Assembly: GCF_019551475.1 (NCBI RefSeq)
Contig: NZ_CP047159.1
Span: 1,736,001-1,800,000 of the forward strand
Reading direction: 5' to 3'
DNA length: 64,000 nt
DNA from: Prevotella sp. Rep29
GTDB taxonomy: Bacteria; Bacteroidota; Bacteroidia; Bacteroidales; Bacteroidaceae
This document shows, piece after piece, positions 24,907 through 32,801 of this stretch (the first letter of the stretch is position 1; every line of letters begins with the position of its first letter). The notes beneath the pieces were generated by a model, which saw only the letters and a program-made list of their open reading frames with translations, was not told the origin of the DNA and made no database searches. A program made the translations under genes and the position numbers.

Positions 24907-25251
24907 TTAAGCCTCCTCTTTTTTGTTAAGTTTGTTACGTCTCTTCTCTGCATACTGTGCTGCATGCTTGTCGAGTTTTACGGTCATGAAACGAATGACT
25001 TTCTCGTCGCGACGGAAGCCTGTTTCAAGCGTATTGATTACCTCCGGCTCTGCCTTGAATTCGAACAGGCAGTAGAATCCGGAATTCTTTTTCTGAATGC
25101 TGTAAGCCAGCTTCTTCAGTCCCCACGTCTCTTCGTTCAGCATCTCCGCACCTTTTTCGGTGAGAATAGTCTTGAACTTAGCGACCGCTTCCTTCATCTG
25201 ATCATCAGACAAAACGGGAGTCAAAATGAAAACGGTTTCGTAATGATTCAT
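24907..25251 (-). CDS. rpsF: 30S ribosomal protein bS6
   Basis: A 114-residue bS6: [42 protein letters not shown] and [18 protein letters not shown]. It is the bS18 partner in the 30S platform and first gene of the operon. Its promoter (25308-25339) overlaps the divergent promoter of the small membrane-protein gene at 25380. Confidence 0.97.
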   Translation of the reverse strand: MNHYETVFILTPVLSDDQMKEAVAKFKTILTEKGAEMLNEETWGLKKLAYSIQKKNSGFYCLFEFKAEPEVINTLETGFRRDEKVIRFMTVKLDKHAAQYAEKRRNKLNKKEEA

Positions 25252-25307
25252 ACTACTTTGATTAAATGTTTAAATGTTAAAAAATGGGTGCATTTAAAAA
25301 TGCGGTG

Positions 25308-25339
25308 CAAAATTACGGTTTTTTTTTGATTCGGACAAA
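25308..25339 (-). promoter_or_regulatory. Promoter of the rpsF operon
   Basis: On the minus strand, TTTG (25336-25339) and TAATTTTG (25308-25315) separated by 20 bp: a full consensus. It interleaves with the plus-strand promoter at 25325-25356. Confidence 0.75.
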
Positions 25340-25356
25340 TATTTTTAGTAGTTTTG
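25325..25356 (+). promoter_or_regulatory. Promoter of the small membrane-protein gene
   Basis: TTTG (25325-25328) and TAGTTTTG (25349-25356) separated by 20 bp. Its -33 box lies inside the rpsF promoter. Confidence 0.7.
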
Positions 25357-25379
25357 TGCACACATTGATTGAAACTGAC

Positions 25380-25559
25380 ATGAAAAGACACGTCAACAAC
25401 CTTGGCATCTATGCCGTTTGCCTCGGCGTTTTGCTCCTGCTGACCGCATTTCTGGCTGGCTGGACGGACAGCAATCTCCTGCTTGTGGCGGCATGGCTGC
25501 TCATCGTCGGAGGCATCATCGGGCACGTGGTCCTCGCCAAACGGCAGAGCAAATACTGA
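25380..25559 (+). CDS. Small two-span membrane protein (59 aa)
   Basis: ATG 25380 (MKRHVNNLGIYAVCLGVLLL...) encodes 59 residues with two membrane segments (about 8-26 and 32-50) and a basic C-terminus. Upstream in-frame ATGs exist, but they fall before the predicted transcription start at about 25363. Family not recognised. It is divergent from rpsF and convergent with the permease gene that ends at 25573. Confidence 0.65.
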   Translation: MKRHVNNLGIYAVCLGVLLLLTAFLAGWTDSNLLLVAAWLLIVGGIIGHVVLAKRQSKY

Positions 25560-25572
25560 CACTCCCCTGCCC

Positions 25573-26787
25573 TCACACCTTGTGAAGTTGCCACACGCGC
25601 ATCACTTTCCGGCGGACGGCGAGGAAATTGAGTATGCTGACCAGCAGGAAGAGGATGGCGCCGACGAGCACGGTGGGCAGTATTTCTGATGCTTCGTAAC
25701 GGGGATAGAGTTCCCCGAAATACGGCAGATAGAGTTTACGAATCTGGAAAGTCAGGAACAATGCCACGATGAACACCAAAAGATTCAGCCCGATGGCGAG
25801 TTTGTAATAGAACCACGACACTTTCAGGGGCGAATAACCTATCAGCAGCAGATTGTCGATTTTCTCCGTGTGTTTCTGCAGCAGCAGGTAGATGCTCAGC
25901 AGCAACACATAGAAAGCAAGCGCGCTGATGACCAGTCCTATCACCATAACGATGATTGCAATGACTCGCAGGAAGCCGGCAGTGCGCGAGGCATCGTCGT
26001 CGCCCCCCTCCGCCTCATAGTTGTTCGACGCCAGATATTCGGTTATGCGCTCATCGCCCGGATTGGTCACGGTGACGATGAGGCGCGACGGCTGCGGTGT
26101 CTTGTCGGGCGCGAGTTGTGCGTTCGCCTCTTTCATGAACTTTTCGGGGACAAGAATCGTGTTCAACCGCTTCGAGAACGCGACGACCCTGCCCACCATG
26201 GCACGCCGCCCGTGGCTTCCGCTCAGCAGCAGATTGATTCTCACGATTCCCACCACGCCTTCAGAGAGCGTGGGAAGTCCGCGACTGCCTGCAAAGCCGA
26301 AATTATACAGGTTCAGATAGGTGCGTGGCAGCACGATGGGCAAGGTGTCGCTGCCCGCTGTGTACTGCCATTTCGACAGGTCGATGTCCATATACTTGTC
26401 GGGGATCGACTCGAAAAACATCTCCGTTGAGAATGCCATTCCCATGCTCTGGCTGCCGATGGAAGCAAAGACGCTGAACTGCGACGGAATGAACGTGCCC
26501 ACGTCTTTGGCAAAGGGCTGCGCCTCCAGTTCATCAATCTCCTCAGACTTGAACACCGGAGCCTTGCCCGACACGGTTCGAGCGGCACTCACATGCTTCA
26601 CGACGACAATCCGCCCTGGCTTCATAAAACTGTCGCCACCCGTAAACAGCGGTATCACATCCGTTGAGAACTGCACGGCGGTCAGCACAATAATCATACC
26701 AAAAAGGTTGGCAAGCACGAAGCCTGCCATCTGCCAGCCGTTGAGATTGCGGGAAAGAAGTTTCCGAAGCAAGCGATTGAGCATCAT
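25573..26787 (-). CDS. FtsX/MacB-like ABC transporter permease
   Basis: A 404-residue protein with one N-terminal membrane segment (about 18-40), a large extracytoplasmic domain (about 45-265) and three C-terminal segments (about 272-300, 322-345, 370-392). This is the topology of FtsX/MacB-type permeases. No ATPase or periplasmic adaptor gene is adjacent, so its partner must be encoded elsewhere or it acts differently. The next upstream gene, the DUF4836 lipoprotein, lies 66 bp away on the same strand. Confidence 0.75.
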   Translation of the reverse strand: MMLNRLLRKLLSRNLNGWQMAGFVLANLFGMIIVLTAVQFSTDVIPLFTGGDSFMKPGRIVVVKHVSAARTVSGKAPVFKSEEIDELEAQPFAKDVGTFIPSQFSVFASIGSQSMGMAFSTEMFFESIPDKYMDIDLSKWQYTAGSDTLPIVLPRTYLNLYNFGFAGSRGLPTLSEGVVGIVRINLLLSGSHGRRAMVGRVVAFSKRLNTILVPEKFMKEANAQLAPDKTPQPSRLIVTVTNPGDERITEYLASNNYEAEGGDDDASRTAGFLRVIAIIVMVIGLVISALAFYVLLLSIYLLLQKHTEKIDNLLLIGYSPLKVSWFYYKLAIGLNLLVFIVALFLTFQIRKLYLPYFGELYPRYEASEILPTVLVGAILFLLVSILNFLAVRRKVMRVWQLHKV

Positions 26788-26853
26788 TTCTTATCTTATT
26801 TTTTGAAAGAGAAACTGCCCGCATCCGCAGAGCAGTTTCTCACGGTCGTTTCA

Positions 26854-28536
26854 TTACACGCTAGTTTCTTTCAGTGCCTCTTTCAAGTCTTCTTCCGACA
26901 CCACGGAGTTTTGCTGGCGGTCCATCATCTGCATGGCATAAGTATAGACCAGTTCAAGGAGCGTCTTGCTCTTGTCCTTATGCTTCAATGTGATGATGTT
27001 TTTTCTCATGCCTTCATCATAGCCCTCAGCATAGTCGAACATACGGGCGATTTCTTTCATCTCAACGCTTACCGGCGTTTCGCCAAGCCTTTTCGCCAGT
27101 CTGTCGAGCATGTTGAAATCAAAATAGACATAGGTCTGACGACCCTTCAGTACGTTGGCTGACAGCGGAGCCTTCGCCTCGGTGAACTCATCGCCTTCCA
27201 CTCCCATAGTGATATAGGTGGTATTGTTCTTCCAACCGAAATTAACCACATCCGTCGTCTTCTCATCCACAGGAAGGACATAACAATTGGATGCTTTCTC
27301 CTTCATATCCGCAGTTACCATGTTCAGTTCTTTCAACATGGAGATGAGGGTGGCGTCTTTTGTCTGAGCATAGACAGAGAAGCGCGGCATCGTCCCTTTC
27401 TCGTCCAGGTCCGACATCGTGAACGCAAAATCGCCATCAATTGCACCGAGCACCTTCTTGATCTGGGCTGTCATGTCTTTTGGAAGCTGCTTGAACAACG
27501 GAAACTCCTGGAGCATCTCATATAACTTATCACCATGGATATTGCAGAACACTGAGAAGCCGTCTTTCGGAACATATTTCAACAAATCGCCTTTGATTTC
27601 GTCGATGACCTGATCTCCTTTCTTTATCAAGGCATCACACTCATCGGATTTGGTCAGGATGTCTATTTGCGCTTTCGTTTCGCCCTTTTCCATGTGTACG
27701 TCCATCACATACGCCATGTCCTTCACCTTGACTCCCTCCGGCATGATCATCGATTCCATCATCTGCATTTCGGGAGAGCCTGCCAGTGCGTTATAGAACA
27801 AGAGCTGCATCTCACCTTCTTTCTTACACATTGTTTTGAAGAAGTCGTTGTCATACATGGAATGCTCCACACCCTCATCAAGCAATTTTCTGGCATCGGC
27901 GAGCACCTCGCTCTCACCCTTCCCCGTATAGTCAGCATGAGACAGACAGAAATAATCCTTATTGAACACGAAGAGGGTTCCATTCGAAAGCGAATAGTAG
28001 AGCCCGTCTTTCTCGGTCAGCGGCTCATCGCCCGTCTCCTTCGCCAAGGCGTTCAGAAATTCGGCAAGGTCTTTCGCGCTATATACCGTTCCGACAATTC
28101 CCACTCCGACATCATCAACCGCAGCGTATGGAGGAACATCGCCCAACATATCAGCATCTGTTTCCAAACTGTCGCCCACCGTCTCCTGGGGCTCCATATC
28201 CAATGCCGGGTCGTCTTTCTTTGCCTGCACAAAATACACGAAGACAGGGTCGCGCAGGTCAATACCAGCCTTTGCCGGATCATCCAAAAGGTGTTCCAGC
28301 TTCTCTGAAAAAGCCCGTGAGAAATCTGCATCCTTCAATCGCTTTTTCAAATCAGCCTTTAGCGCGCCATCATCCGTCAGTCCGCTACTCTCAGCTATCT
28401 GCCGAACATCAAGCCGCATGACGACTGTGGCATTTTCAGGTATCAGCTTGGCAGAGTCTGGCACTTTCGAACACGAACTCAACAACGCTGCAAACCCTAA
28501 AACCAATAACGATAAAATCTTTCCGCTTGCTTTCAT
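26854..28536 (-). CDS. DUF4836 family lipoprotein
   Basis: A 560-residue lipoprotein: signal peptide with lipobox LLSSCSK (Cys about 22), then KVPDSAKLIPENATVVMRLDVRQIAE, the typical DUF4836 opening. The rest is a large, mixed alpha/beta exported domain with an acidic segment near residue 120. Family function is unknown. It precedes an FtsX-like permease on the same strand. A -7 box TACCTTTG (28579-28586, minus strand) lies 42 bp upstream. Confidence 0.82.
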   Translation of the reverse strand: MKASGKILSLLVLGFAALLSSCSKVPDSAKLIPENATVVMRLDVRQIAESSGLTDDGALKADLKKRLKDADFSRAFSEKLEHLLDDPAKAGIDLRDPVFVYFVQAKKDDPALDMEPQETVGDSLETDADMLGDVPPYAAVDDVGVGIVGTVYSAKDLAEFLNALAKETGDEPLTEKDGLYYSLSNGTLFVFNKDYFCLSHADYTGKGESEVLADARKLLDEGVEHSMYDNDFFKTMCKKEGEMQLLFYNALAGSPEMQMMESMIMPEGVKVKDMAYVMDVHMEKGETKAQIDILTKSDECDALIKKGDQVIDEIKGDLLKYVPKDGFSVFCNIHGDKLYEMLQEFPLFKQLPKDMTAQIKKVLGAIDGDFAFTMSDLDEKGTMPRFSVYAQTKDATLISMLKELNMVTADMKEKASNCYVLPVDEKTTDVVNFGWKNNTTYITMGVEGDEFTEAKAPLSANVLKGRQTYVYFDFNMLDRLAKRLGETPVSVEMKEIARMFDYAEGYDEGMRKNIITLKHKDKSKTLLELVYTYAMQMMDRQQNSVVSEEDLKEALKETSV

Positions 28537-28578
28537 TTCTCTTTCTCCTATTTTTTAATTGATTGTTTCAGAATGATG

Positions 28579-28586
28579 CAAAGGTA
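28579..28586 (-). promoter_or_regulatory. -7 box of the DUF4836 gene
   Basis: TACCTTTG on the minus strand, 42 bp before the start. No clear -33 box. Confidence 0.5.
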
Positions 28587-28653
28587 ATGAATATTTTCCG
28601 ATAATGAAAACTTCAACCACTTTTTACATATTTTTCTTGTTCGCCGTAAACAC

Positions 28654-28692
28654 AAAAGAGCCCGAAATCTCTTGACGACTTCGGGCTCTTTC
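28654..28692 (-). terminator. Terminator of the two-component operon
   Basis: The 12-bp stem AAAGAGCCCGAA / TTCGGGCTCTTT (28655-28666 and 28680-28691) with T-rich flank on the minus strand, 12 bp beyond the response-regulator stop. Confidence 0.9.
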
Positions 28693-28703
28693 TTATATTC
28701 TCC

Positions 28704-29402
28704 TTATTCCTCTTCCGGAGTAATCAGTTTATATCCCTTTCCGTGGATGTTGATAATCTCTATCTGCGGGTCGTCCTTCAGGTGCTTACGCAACTTGGTG
28801 ATGTAAACATCCATCGAACGGGCGTTGAAATAGTTATCGTCAATCCAAATGGTCTTCAAAGCGAAATCGCGCTGCAGGATTTCGTTTGCATGTGCACAAA
28901 GCAGTGCGAGCAATTCGTTCTCCTTGGTGGTCAGCTTGGTTTGCTTGTCGCCGATTGAAAGCAGTTGCTTCTGTGTGTCAAACACGAAGTTACCGATATT
29001 GTAAAGCGTCGCTTCCTTGGTCTTCTTTCCATGTACACGGCGGAGGATTGCTTCAATACGGAACACCAGTTCTTCCATCGAGAACGGCTTGGTGATATAG
29101 TCGTCCGCTCCAATCTTGAATCCTTCGAGGATATCTTCCTTCAACTGTTTAGCAGTCAGGAAGATGATAGGTATCTCAGTGTTAACTTGGCGGATTTCCT
29201 GTGCCAGTGTAAATCCGTCTTTCTTAGGCATCATTACATCGAGGACACAGATATCAAACCTGTTCTTCAGGAATTCTTTGTAACCAACCTCTCCGTCAGG
29301 ACAAAGCATTGCTTCAAAGCCTTTTGCCTGGAGGTACTCGCGAAGCAGCATACCGAGGTTCTCGTCGTCTTCGCACAATAAAATTTTCAAATTCTCTTCC
29401 AT
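28704..29402 (-). CDS. OmpR/PhoB-type response regulator (RprY-like)
   Basis: A 232-residue response regulator: receiver domain (about 1-120; acidic pocket CEDDE, phospho-acceptor D55 in CVLDVMMPKKDG, LTAKQ, DDYITKPFS) and a winged-helix DNA-binding domain (about 135-230; LTTKENELLALLCAHANEIL, ARSMDVYITKLRKHLKDDP, GKGYKLI). It probably controls transcription on phosphorylation by the adjacent kinase (36 bp upstream). It resembles RprY of Bacteroides, but the exact orthology is not proved here. Confidence 0.93.
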   Translation of the reverse strand: MEENLKILLCEDDENLGMLLREYLQAKGFEAMLCPDGEVGYKEFLKNRFDICVLDVMMPKKDGFTLAQEIRQVNTEIPIIFLTAKQLKEDILEGFKIGADDYITKPFSMEELVFRIEAILRRVHGKKTKEATLYNIGNFVFDTQKQLLSIGDKQTKLTTKENELLALLCAHANEILQRDFALKTIWIDDNYFNARSMDVYITKLRKHLKDDPQIEIINIHGKGYKLITPEEE

Positions 29403-29437
29403 AATGATAAAATATTAAAACGTTAGACTTCTATTTT

Positions 29438-30964
29438 CTAAACACTCTTATTTGCATCCTCTTGGATTGCCGGGAGCGAGATGGTGAACGTGGTTCCCTT
29501 CCCGTACTCGCTTTCCATTCGTATCTCACCATCGTGCAGATCGATGATTTTCTTGACGTATGCCAATCCCAGTCCGAAACCTTTCACATCATGCACGTTT
29601 CCCGTATGCACACGATAGAACTTGTCAAACACCTTCTTCTGGTTGTCTTTCTTGATTCCGATGCCGTCGTCGGCGATAGAGAAGTTCAACCGGTCTTTCT
29701 CGTTCCAGGTCCTGATAACCAGGTTCAACGGCTGTTCCGGCTTCTTGTATTTGATGGCATTGTCTATCAGGTTGTTGATGGCATTTGCAAAATGTATCTC
29801 ATCCACATAGATTGCGGAATCCACCGCCTCTATATCCAAACTGATTTTCCCGCCTGTGTGCTCCACTCGCAACTGGAATGAATGGGCAGCATTTTCCAGC
29901 ATCTCGTTCAGGTCGAGCTCCTTGCGCTTGAACACCGCTTTCTTCCGGTCGAACATGGACATCTGCAACACTTTCTCGACAAGGAACCTGAGACGTTTCG
30001 ACTCATCATTGATGACGTTTCCGAGGTGTTTCATCGTTGAAGGGCTCTTCGTCACCGACTCGTCGTTGAGCATCTGCGCTGCAAGTGATATGCTTGATAT
30101 CGGCGTCTTCAACTCGTGCGTCATGTTGTTGATGAAGTCATTTTTCATCTCCGTATAACGTTTCTGCCGGAATATGACGACGATGGTGAAGATGAAGGTC
30201 ACCAACAATATCAGTGTGAAGATGATGGAAGGTATCATGAACCGCACAGAGGAGAAGATATAGCTGTTCATGTCGGGGAAATGTATCTTTACCACGCCCA
30301 TCTTCGACTGCGGGTCGTTACGGAAAAGCACCTGGCTATAGGTATATTCTTCCCCGTCTTCCGTATAGTCAGGACAGCGATAGACTTCGCGTCCGTCCTG
30401 CGTTGTCACCGTGAAATGGTAAGGAATGTTGATTCCGTTGTTCACCAGCTCAGCCTTCAGGTCCTGATCGAGCAGCTTGAAGTTGACGCGCTCCTGCAAC
30501 GGCTTTTCCGATGCTGAATACAGAATGCTCATGATGACTTCATCCAGCAGCGACTTCTGATAGATATATCGGTTTCTGAAAATCTGCTGCATCGCCTTGC
30601 TCGTCTCCGAAGCCGAATGCTTGTCTGTCCTGAGGATAATGCCCTTCGGCATATTGCCGAGCTTTGTCCTGATGGTCTTCTCCTCGAATGAAGTGTGGTT
30701 GACAGATCTCCAATTACCGACTTCCGCCGAATCATTCATTGCCGATTTGCGCCGCGTCTCTTTCACGTCTTTCTCAAGATAGCGCAACGTTTCATTCAAC
30801 TCCAGGTTGCGCGATGCCTGATACAGGGAACGATTCACAGACTCATCAAACTGCTCCCGCTTCATTTCAACCATCTCGTCGATGTATTTGATTTGAAGGA
30901 AAAGCAATCCCAGGAATGAAAATCCCATGATGGTCGCAATAATCCAAATCGTCATCTTCTTCAT
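29438..30964 (-). CDS. Sensor histidine kinase (RprX-like)
   Basis: A membrane histidine kinase of about 508 residues. A first membrane segment (MKKMTIWIIATIMGFSFLGLLFLQ), an extracytoplasmic sensor region (about 30-240), a second segment (about 245-270), the H-box NNMTHELKTPISSISLA, the N-box NAINNLIDNAIKYKKP, and G-boxes DDGIGIK and GFGLGLAYV are all present. It phosphorylates the downstream regulator. I start it at ATG 30964 because the -7 box TACCTTTG (30970-30977) lies between this ATG and an earlier in-frame start at 30982. That leaves almost no 5' leader. Confidence 0.92.
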   Translation of the reverse strand: MKKMTIWIIATIMGFSFLGLLFLQIKYIDEMVEMKREQFDESVNRSLYQASRNLELNETLRYLEKDVKETRRKSAMNDSAEVGNWRSVNHTSFEEKTIRTKLGNMPKGIILRTDKHSASETSKAMQQIFRNRYIYQKSLLDEVIMSILYSASEKPLQERVNFKLLDQDLKAELVNNGINIPYHFTVTTQDGREVYRCPDYTEDGEEYTYSQVLFRNDPQSKMGVVKIHFPDMNSYIFSSVRFMIPSIIFTLILLVTFIFTIVVIFRQKRYTEMKNDFINNMTHELKTPISSISLAAQMLNDESVTKSPSTMKHLGNVINDESKRLRFLVEKVLQMSMFDRKKAVFKRKELDLNEMLENAAHSFQLRVEHTGGKISLDIEAVDSAIYVDEIHFANAINNLIDNAIKYKKPEQPLNLVIRTWNEKDRLNFSIADDGIGIKKDNQKKVFDKFYRVHTGNVHDVKGFGLGLAYVKKIIDLHDGEIRMESEYGKGTTFTISLPAIQEDANKSV

Positions 30965-30969
30965 GCTCG

Positions 30970-30977
30970 CAAAGGTA
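30970..30977 (-). promoter_or_regulatory. -7 box at the histidine kinase start
   Basis: TACCTTTG on the minus strand, 6 nt from the ATG at 30964; implies a leaderless or near-leaderless mRNA if used. Confidence 0.45.
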
Positions 30978-31139
30978 AACATAAAACTTAATTCGTTAAC
31001 ACAGAAATGTTAAACAAATCCCCGTATTTTTAGTTTATTAACACTTGCACCCCATTTTAGTTGCATATAGCACACTAAACGAAGAAAGCCGAAGAATCAA
31101 AAAAGCAACAATCTGGGCATCATCTTCGGCAAACAACCG

Positions 31140-31177
31140 AACAAACAGGTTGAACAGTTTTGCTCAACCTGCTTGTT
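31140..31177. terminator. Hairpin downstream of 31197 gene
   Basis: AACAAACAGGTTGA pairs with TCAACCTGCTTGTT (31140-31153 and 31164-31177, one G-T pair). The T-run is poor, so it may be a stabilising hairpin rather than a terminator. A second hairpin, GCCGAAGA/TCTTCGGC, lies at 31088-31130. Confidence 0.55.
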
Positions 31178-31196
31178 GAGTATAATAAAAATGGTA

Positions 31197-32315
31197 TCAG
31201 CCTATGGGTGCTGCGCCTTTAAGGATTTCGCTCAGCTCCTCTTCTGTAAAAGGCAACAATTCATATTTGCCATTCTCTTTGTCCTTAACTAAATTCAAAG
31301 AAACGAGTTGTTCTACGATATGGCATGCTCTGTTATAACCGACACTGAAGTTTCTTTGGATTGTTGAGTTTCCGAACTCACCATTGTCACGCAAGAATAA
31401 AATTACATCATGGAGCAATGGGTCACAGCCTTTCTCTTTTAGTAATTGCAGAACCACTGATGCTTTTTCCCCATTACTGGTATTTGTCTCTTCGACAAGG
31501 CTTTGTTTCTCTGTTCCCGCCTGCAATCTCGCGAGAACAGTCATAAACTCAAACATACCATCGTCAATTTGATAGACTTCAAAATCCTTGTTATTAGTAA
31601 AAGTAAAAAGCAATGGTTTTTTATTGGCTTGATGTACTAAGACTCCATCTTTATAGATTGTCGTATATAGTATGTTTGTTAGAGGAATGTCTTTTGTCAC
31701 ATTCTTCTGCGCGCCAACATATATCAAACGCTTGTTCGTAAAAATCAGACGCCCTGCATCCAATTGAACGAAGCGTGTTATTTCGTTTCCGATAACGTTC
31801 ATAGAACCAGCCCTTAAGAAGCCACTTTGCCAGCGAACACCTGAATACACAAAATTCATCTGAGTGGTTTTCTCTTGAAAAAGCCCTACATTGTTTATTC
31901 TGTGATATATATGTTCTCCTTTATTTAAGTTCAAGCCATAAGTGTCAGCAGAAATCTCTTGAAGCGGAAGGTTTATCAAGCCATATCGCTTTGAGATTGC
32001 CAACGCATATGTTTTTATCACATTGTCACCTTCCGAACCTTTTTCAAAAGGAATATTCTGGTCTATGAGTTCTGAGTTCTTAGAGTATGCAATATCATGT
32101 GGCATACCGCATTTAACATATACTTCACGAATATCCAAAGCATAATTCTCTCCGAACAATCGCCCGACGGTTGCAGCCCAATTATGTTGCTCTTCCGATA
32201 ACCCGTCTTCTTGTGGGGCTGGAGCACTATTCTGCTTATTAACAAACATCTTCAGAAGGATGTAAAGCACCAAAAGAACAAAAAATATTCCTGCGAGAAC
32301 GAAGAATGTAGCCAT
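31197..32315 (-). CDS. Membrane-anchored protein with PH-like domain and C-terminal FtsK gamma domain
   Basis: A 372-residue protein. One N-terminal membrane segment (FFVLAGIFFVLLVLYILLKM) is followed by a cytoplasmic region. That includes a bacterial PH/GRAM-like strand set (about residues 125-255; YHRINNVGLFQEKTT, DAGRLIFTNKRLIYVG). The C-terminus (about 300-350) reads DPLLHDVILFLRDNGEFGNS and then YNRACHIVEQL, which matches the winged-helix gamma domain of FtsK that reads KOPS DNA. The ATPase motor of FtsK is absent. Inference: it could tether DNA or a DNA-bound complex to the inner membrane. Family not recognised as a whole. A -7 box TAACTTTG lies at 32334. Confidence 0.7.
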   Translation of the reverse strand: MATFFVLAGIFFVLLVLYILLKMFVNKQNSAPAPQEDGLSEEQHNWAATVGRLFGENYALDIREVYVKCGMPHDIAYSKNSELIDQNIPFEKGSEGDNVIKTYALAISKRYGLINLPLQEISADTYGLNLNKGEHIYHRINNVGLFQEKTTQMNFVYSGVRWQSGFLRAGSMNVIGNEITRFVQLDAGRLIFTNKRLIYVGAQKNVTKDIPLTNILYTTIYKDGVLVHQANKKPLLFTFTNNKDFEVYQIDDGMFEFMTVLARLQAGTEKQSLVEETNTSNGEKASVVLQLLKEKGCDPLLHDVILFLRDNGEFGNSTIQRNFSVGYNRACHIVEQLVSLNLVKDKENGKYELLPFTEEELSEILKGAAPIG

Positions 32316-32333
32316 ATCGTATTATTTTTAATA

Positions 32334-32341
32334 CAAAGTTA
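32334..32341 (-). promoter_or_regulatory. -7 box of the PH/FtsK-gamma gene
   Basis: TAACTTTG on the minus strand, 19 bp before the ATG at 32315. Confidence 0.5.
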
Positions 32342-32471
32342 TTACTTTTTTCTAAAACACTTGGTAAATTTAGCAAATTATATTCAATCCTCAAAATTCC
32401 TGCGTCCAAATCTATTGTTGCTGCTATTATCTTTGTTCAAATCCGACGAAAACGACCTCGAAATACGACAC

Positions 32472-32670
32472 TGCATAAACATACGGAAAAGGGTGTATAA
32501 ACATACAGTTGAACTTTCGTTTTCCAAAAGTTGAACTTTTGCGTTCTAAAAGTTCAACTTTCACCGCCTAAAAGTTGAACTTTTGGAAAGCGATATTTAA
32601 CATCCTGAAATTCAAAAGTTTACAAACTACACCCCAATCGCTCCACCCTTGCATAAATATACAAAAGCGG
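32472..32670. repeat. Palindrome-array element D (4 units) with flanking boxes
   Basis: Opening boxes TGCATAAACATACGG and GTGTATAAACATACAG (32472-32508), closing box TGCATAAATATACA (32650-32663) followed by AAAGCGG. Palindromes are centred at 32511, 32533, 32555 and 32577, with a 22-bp period. This is the cleanest copy: units 2-4 have perfect AAAAGTT(G/C)AACTTT symmetry. It fills most of the 486-bp gap between two minus-strand genes. Confidence 0.88.
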
Positions 32671-32739
32671 GCAGCCACCCAACGAGGGGAATGGGAGATG
32701 TCGTCGACCGCACATTAATATATATAATAATGTATATAA

Positions 32740-32782
32740 GAAAAAAGTCCCGGCATTCCGTTTTCCGGTGCCAGGACTTTCC
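32740..32782 (-). terminator. Terminator of the EF-G-like gene
   Basis: AAAGTCCTGGCA pairs with TGCCGGGACTTT on the minus strand (32744-32755 and 32769-32780, one G-T pair), followed by TTTTTC. It lies 20 bp after the stop codon. Confidence 0.9.
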
Positions 32783-32801
32783 CCGTATGCTGAAAGATGT
32801 T

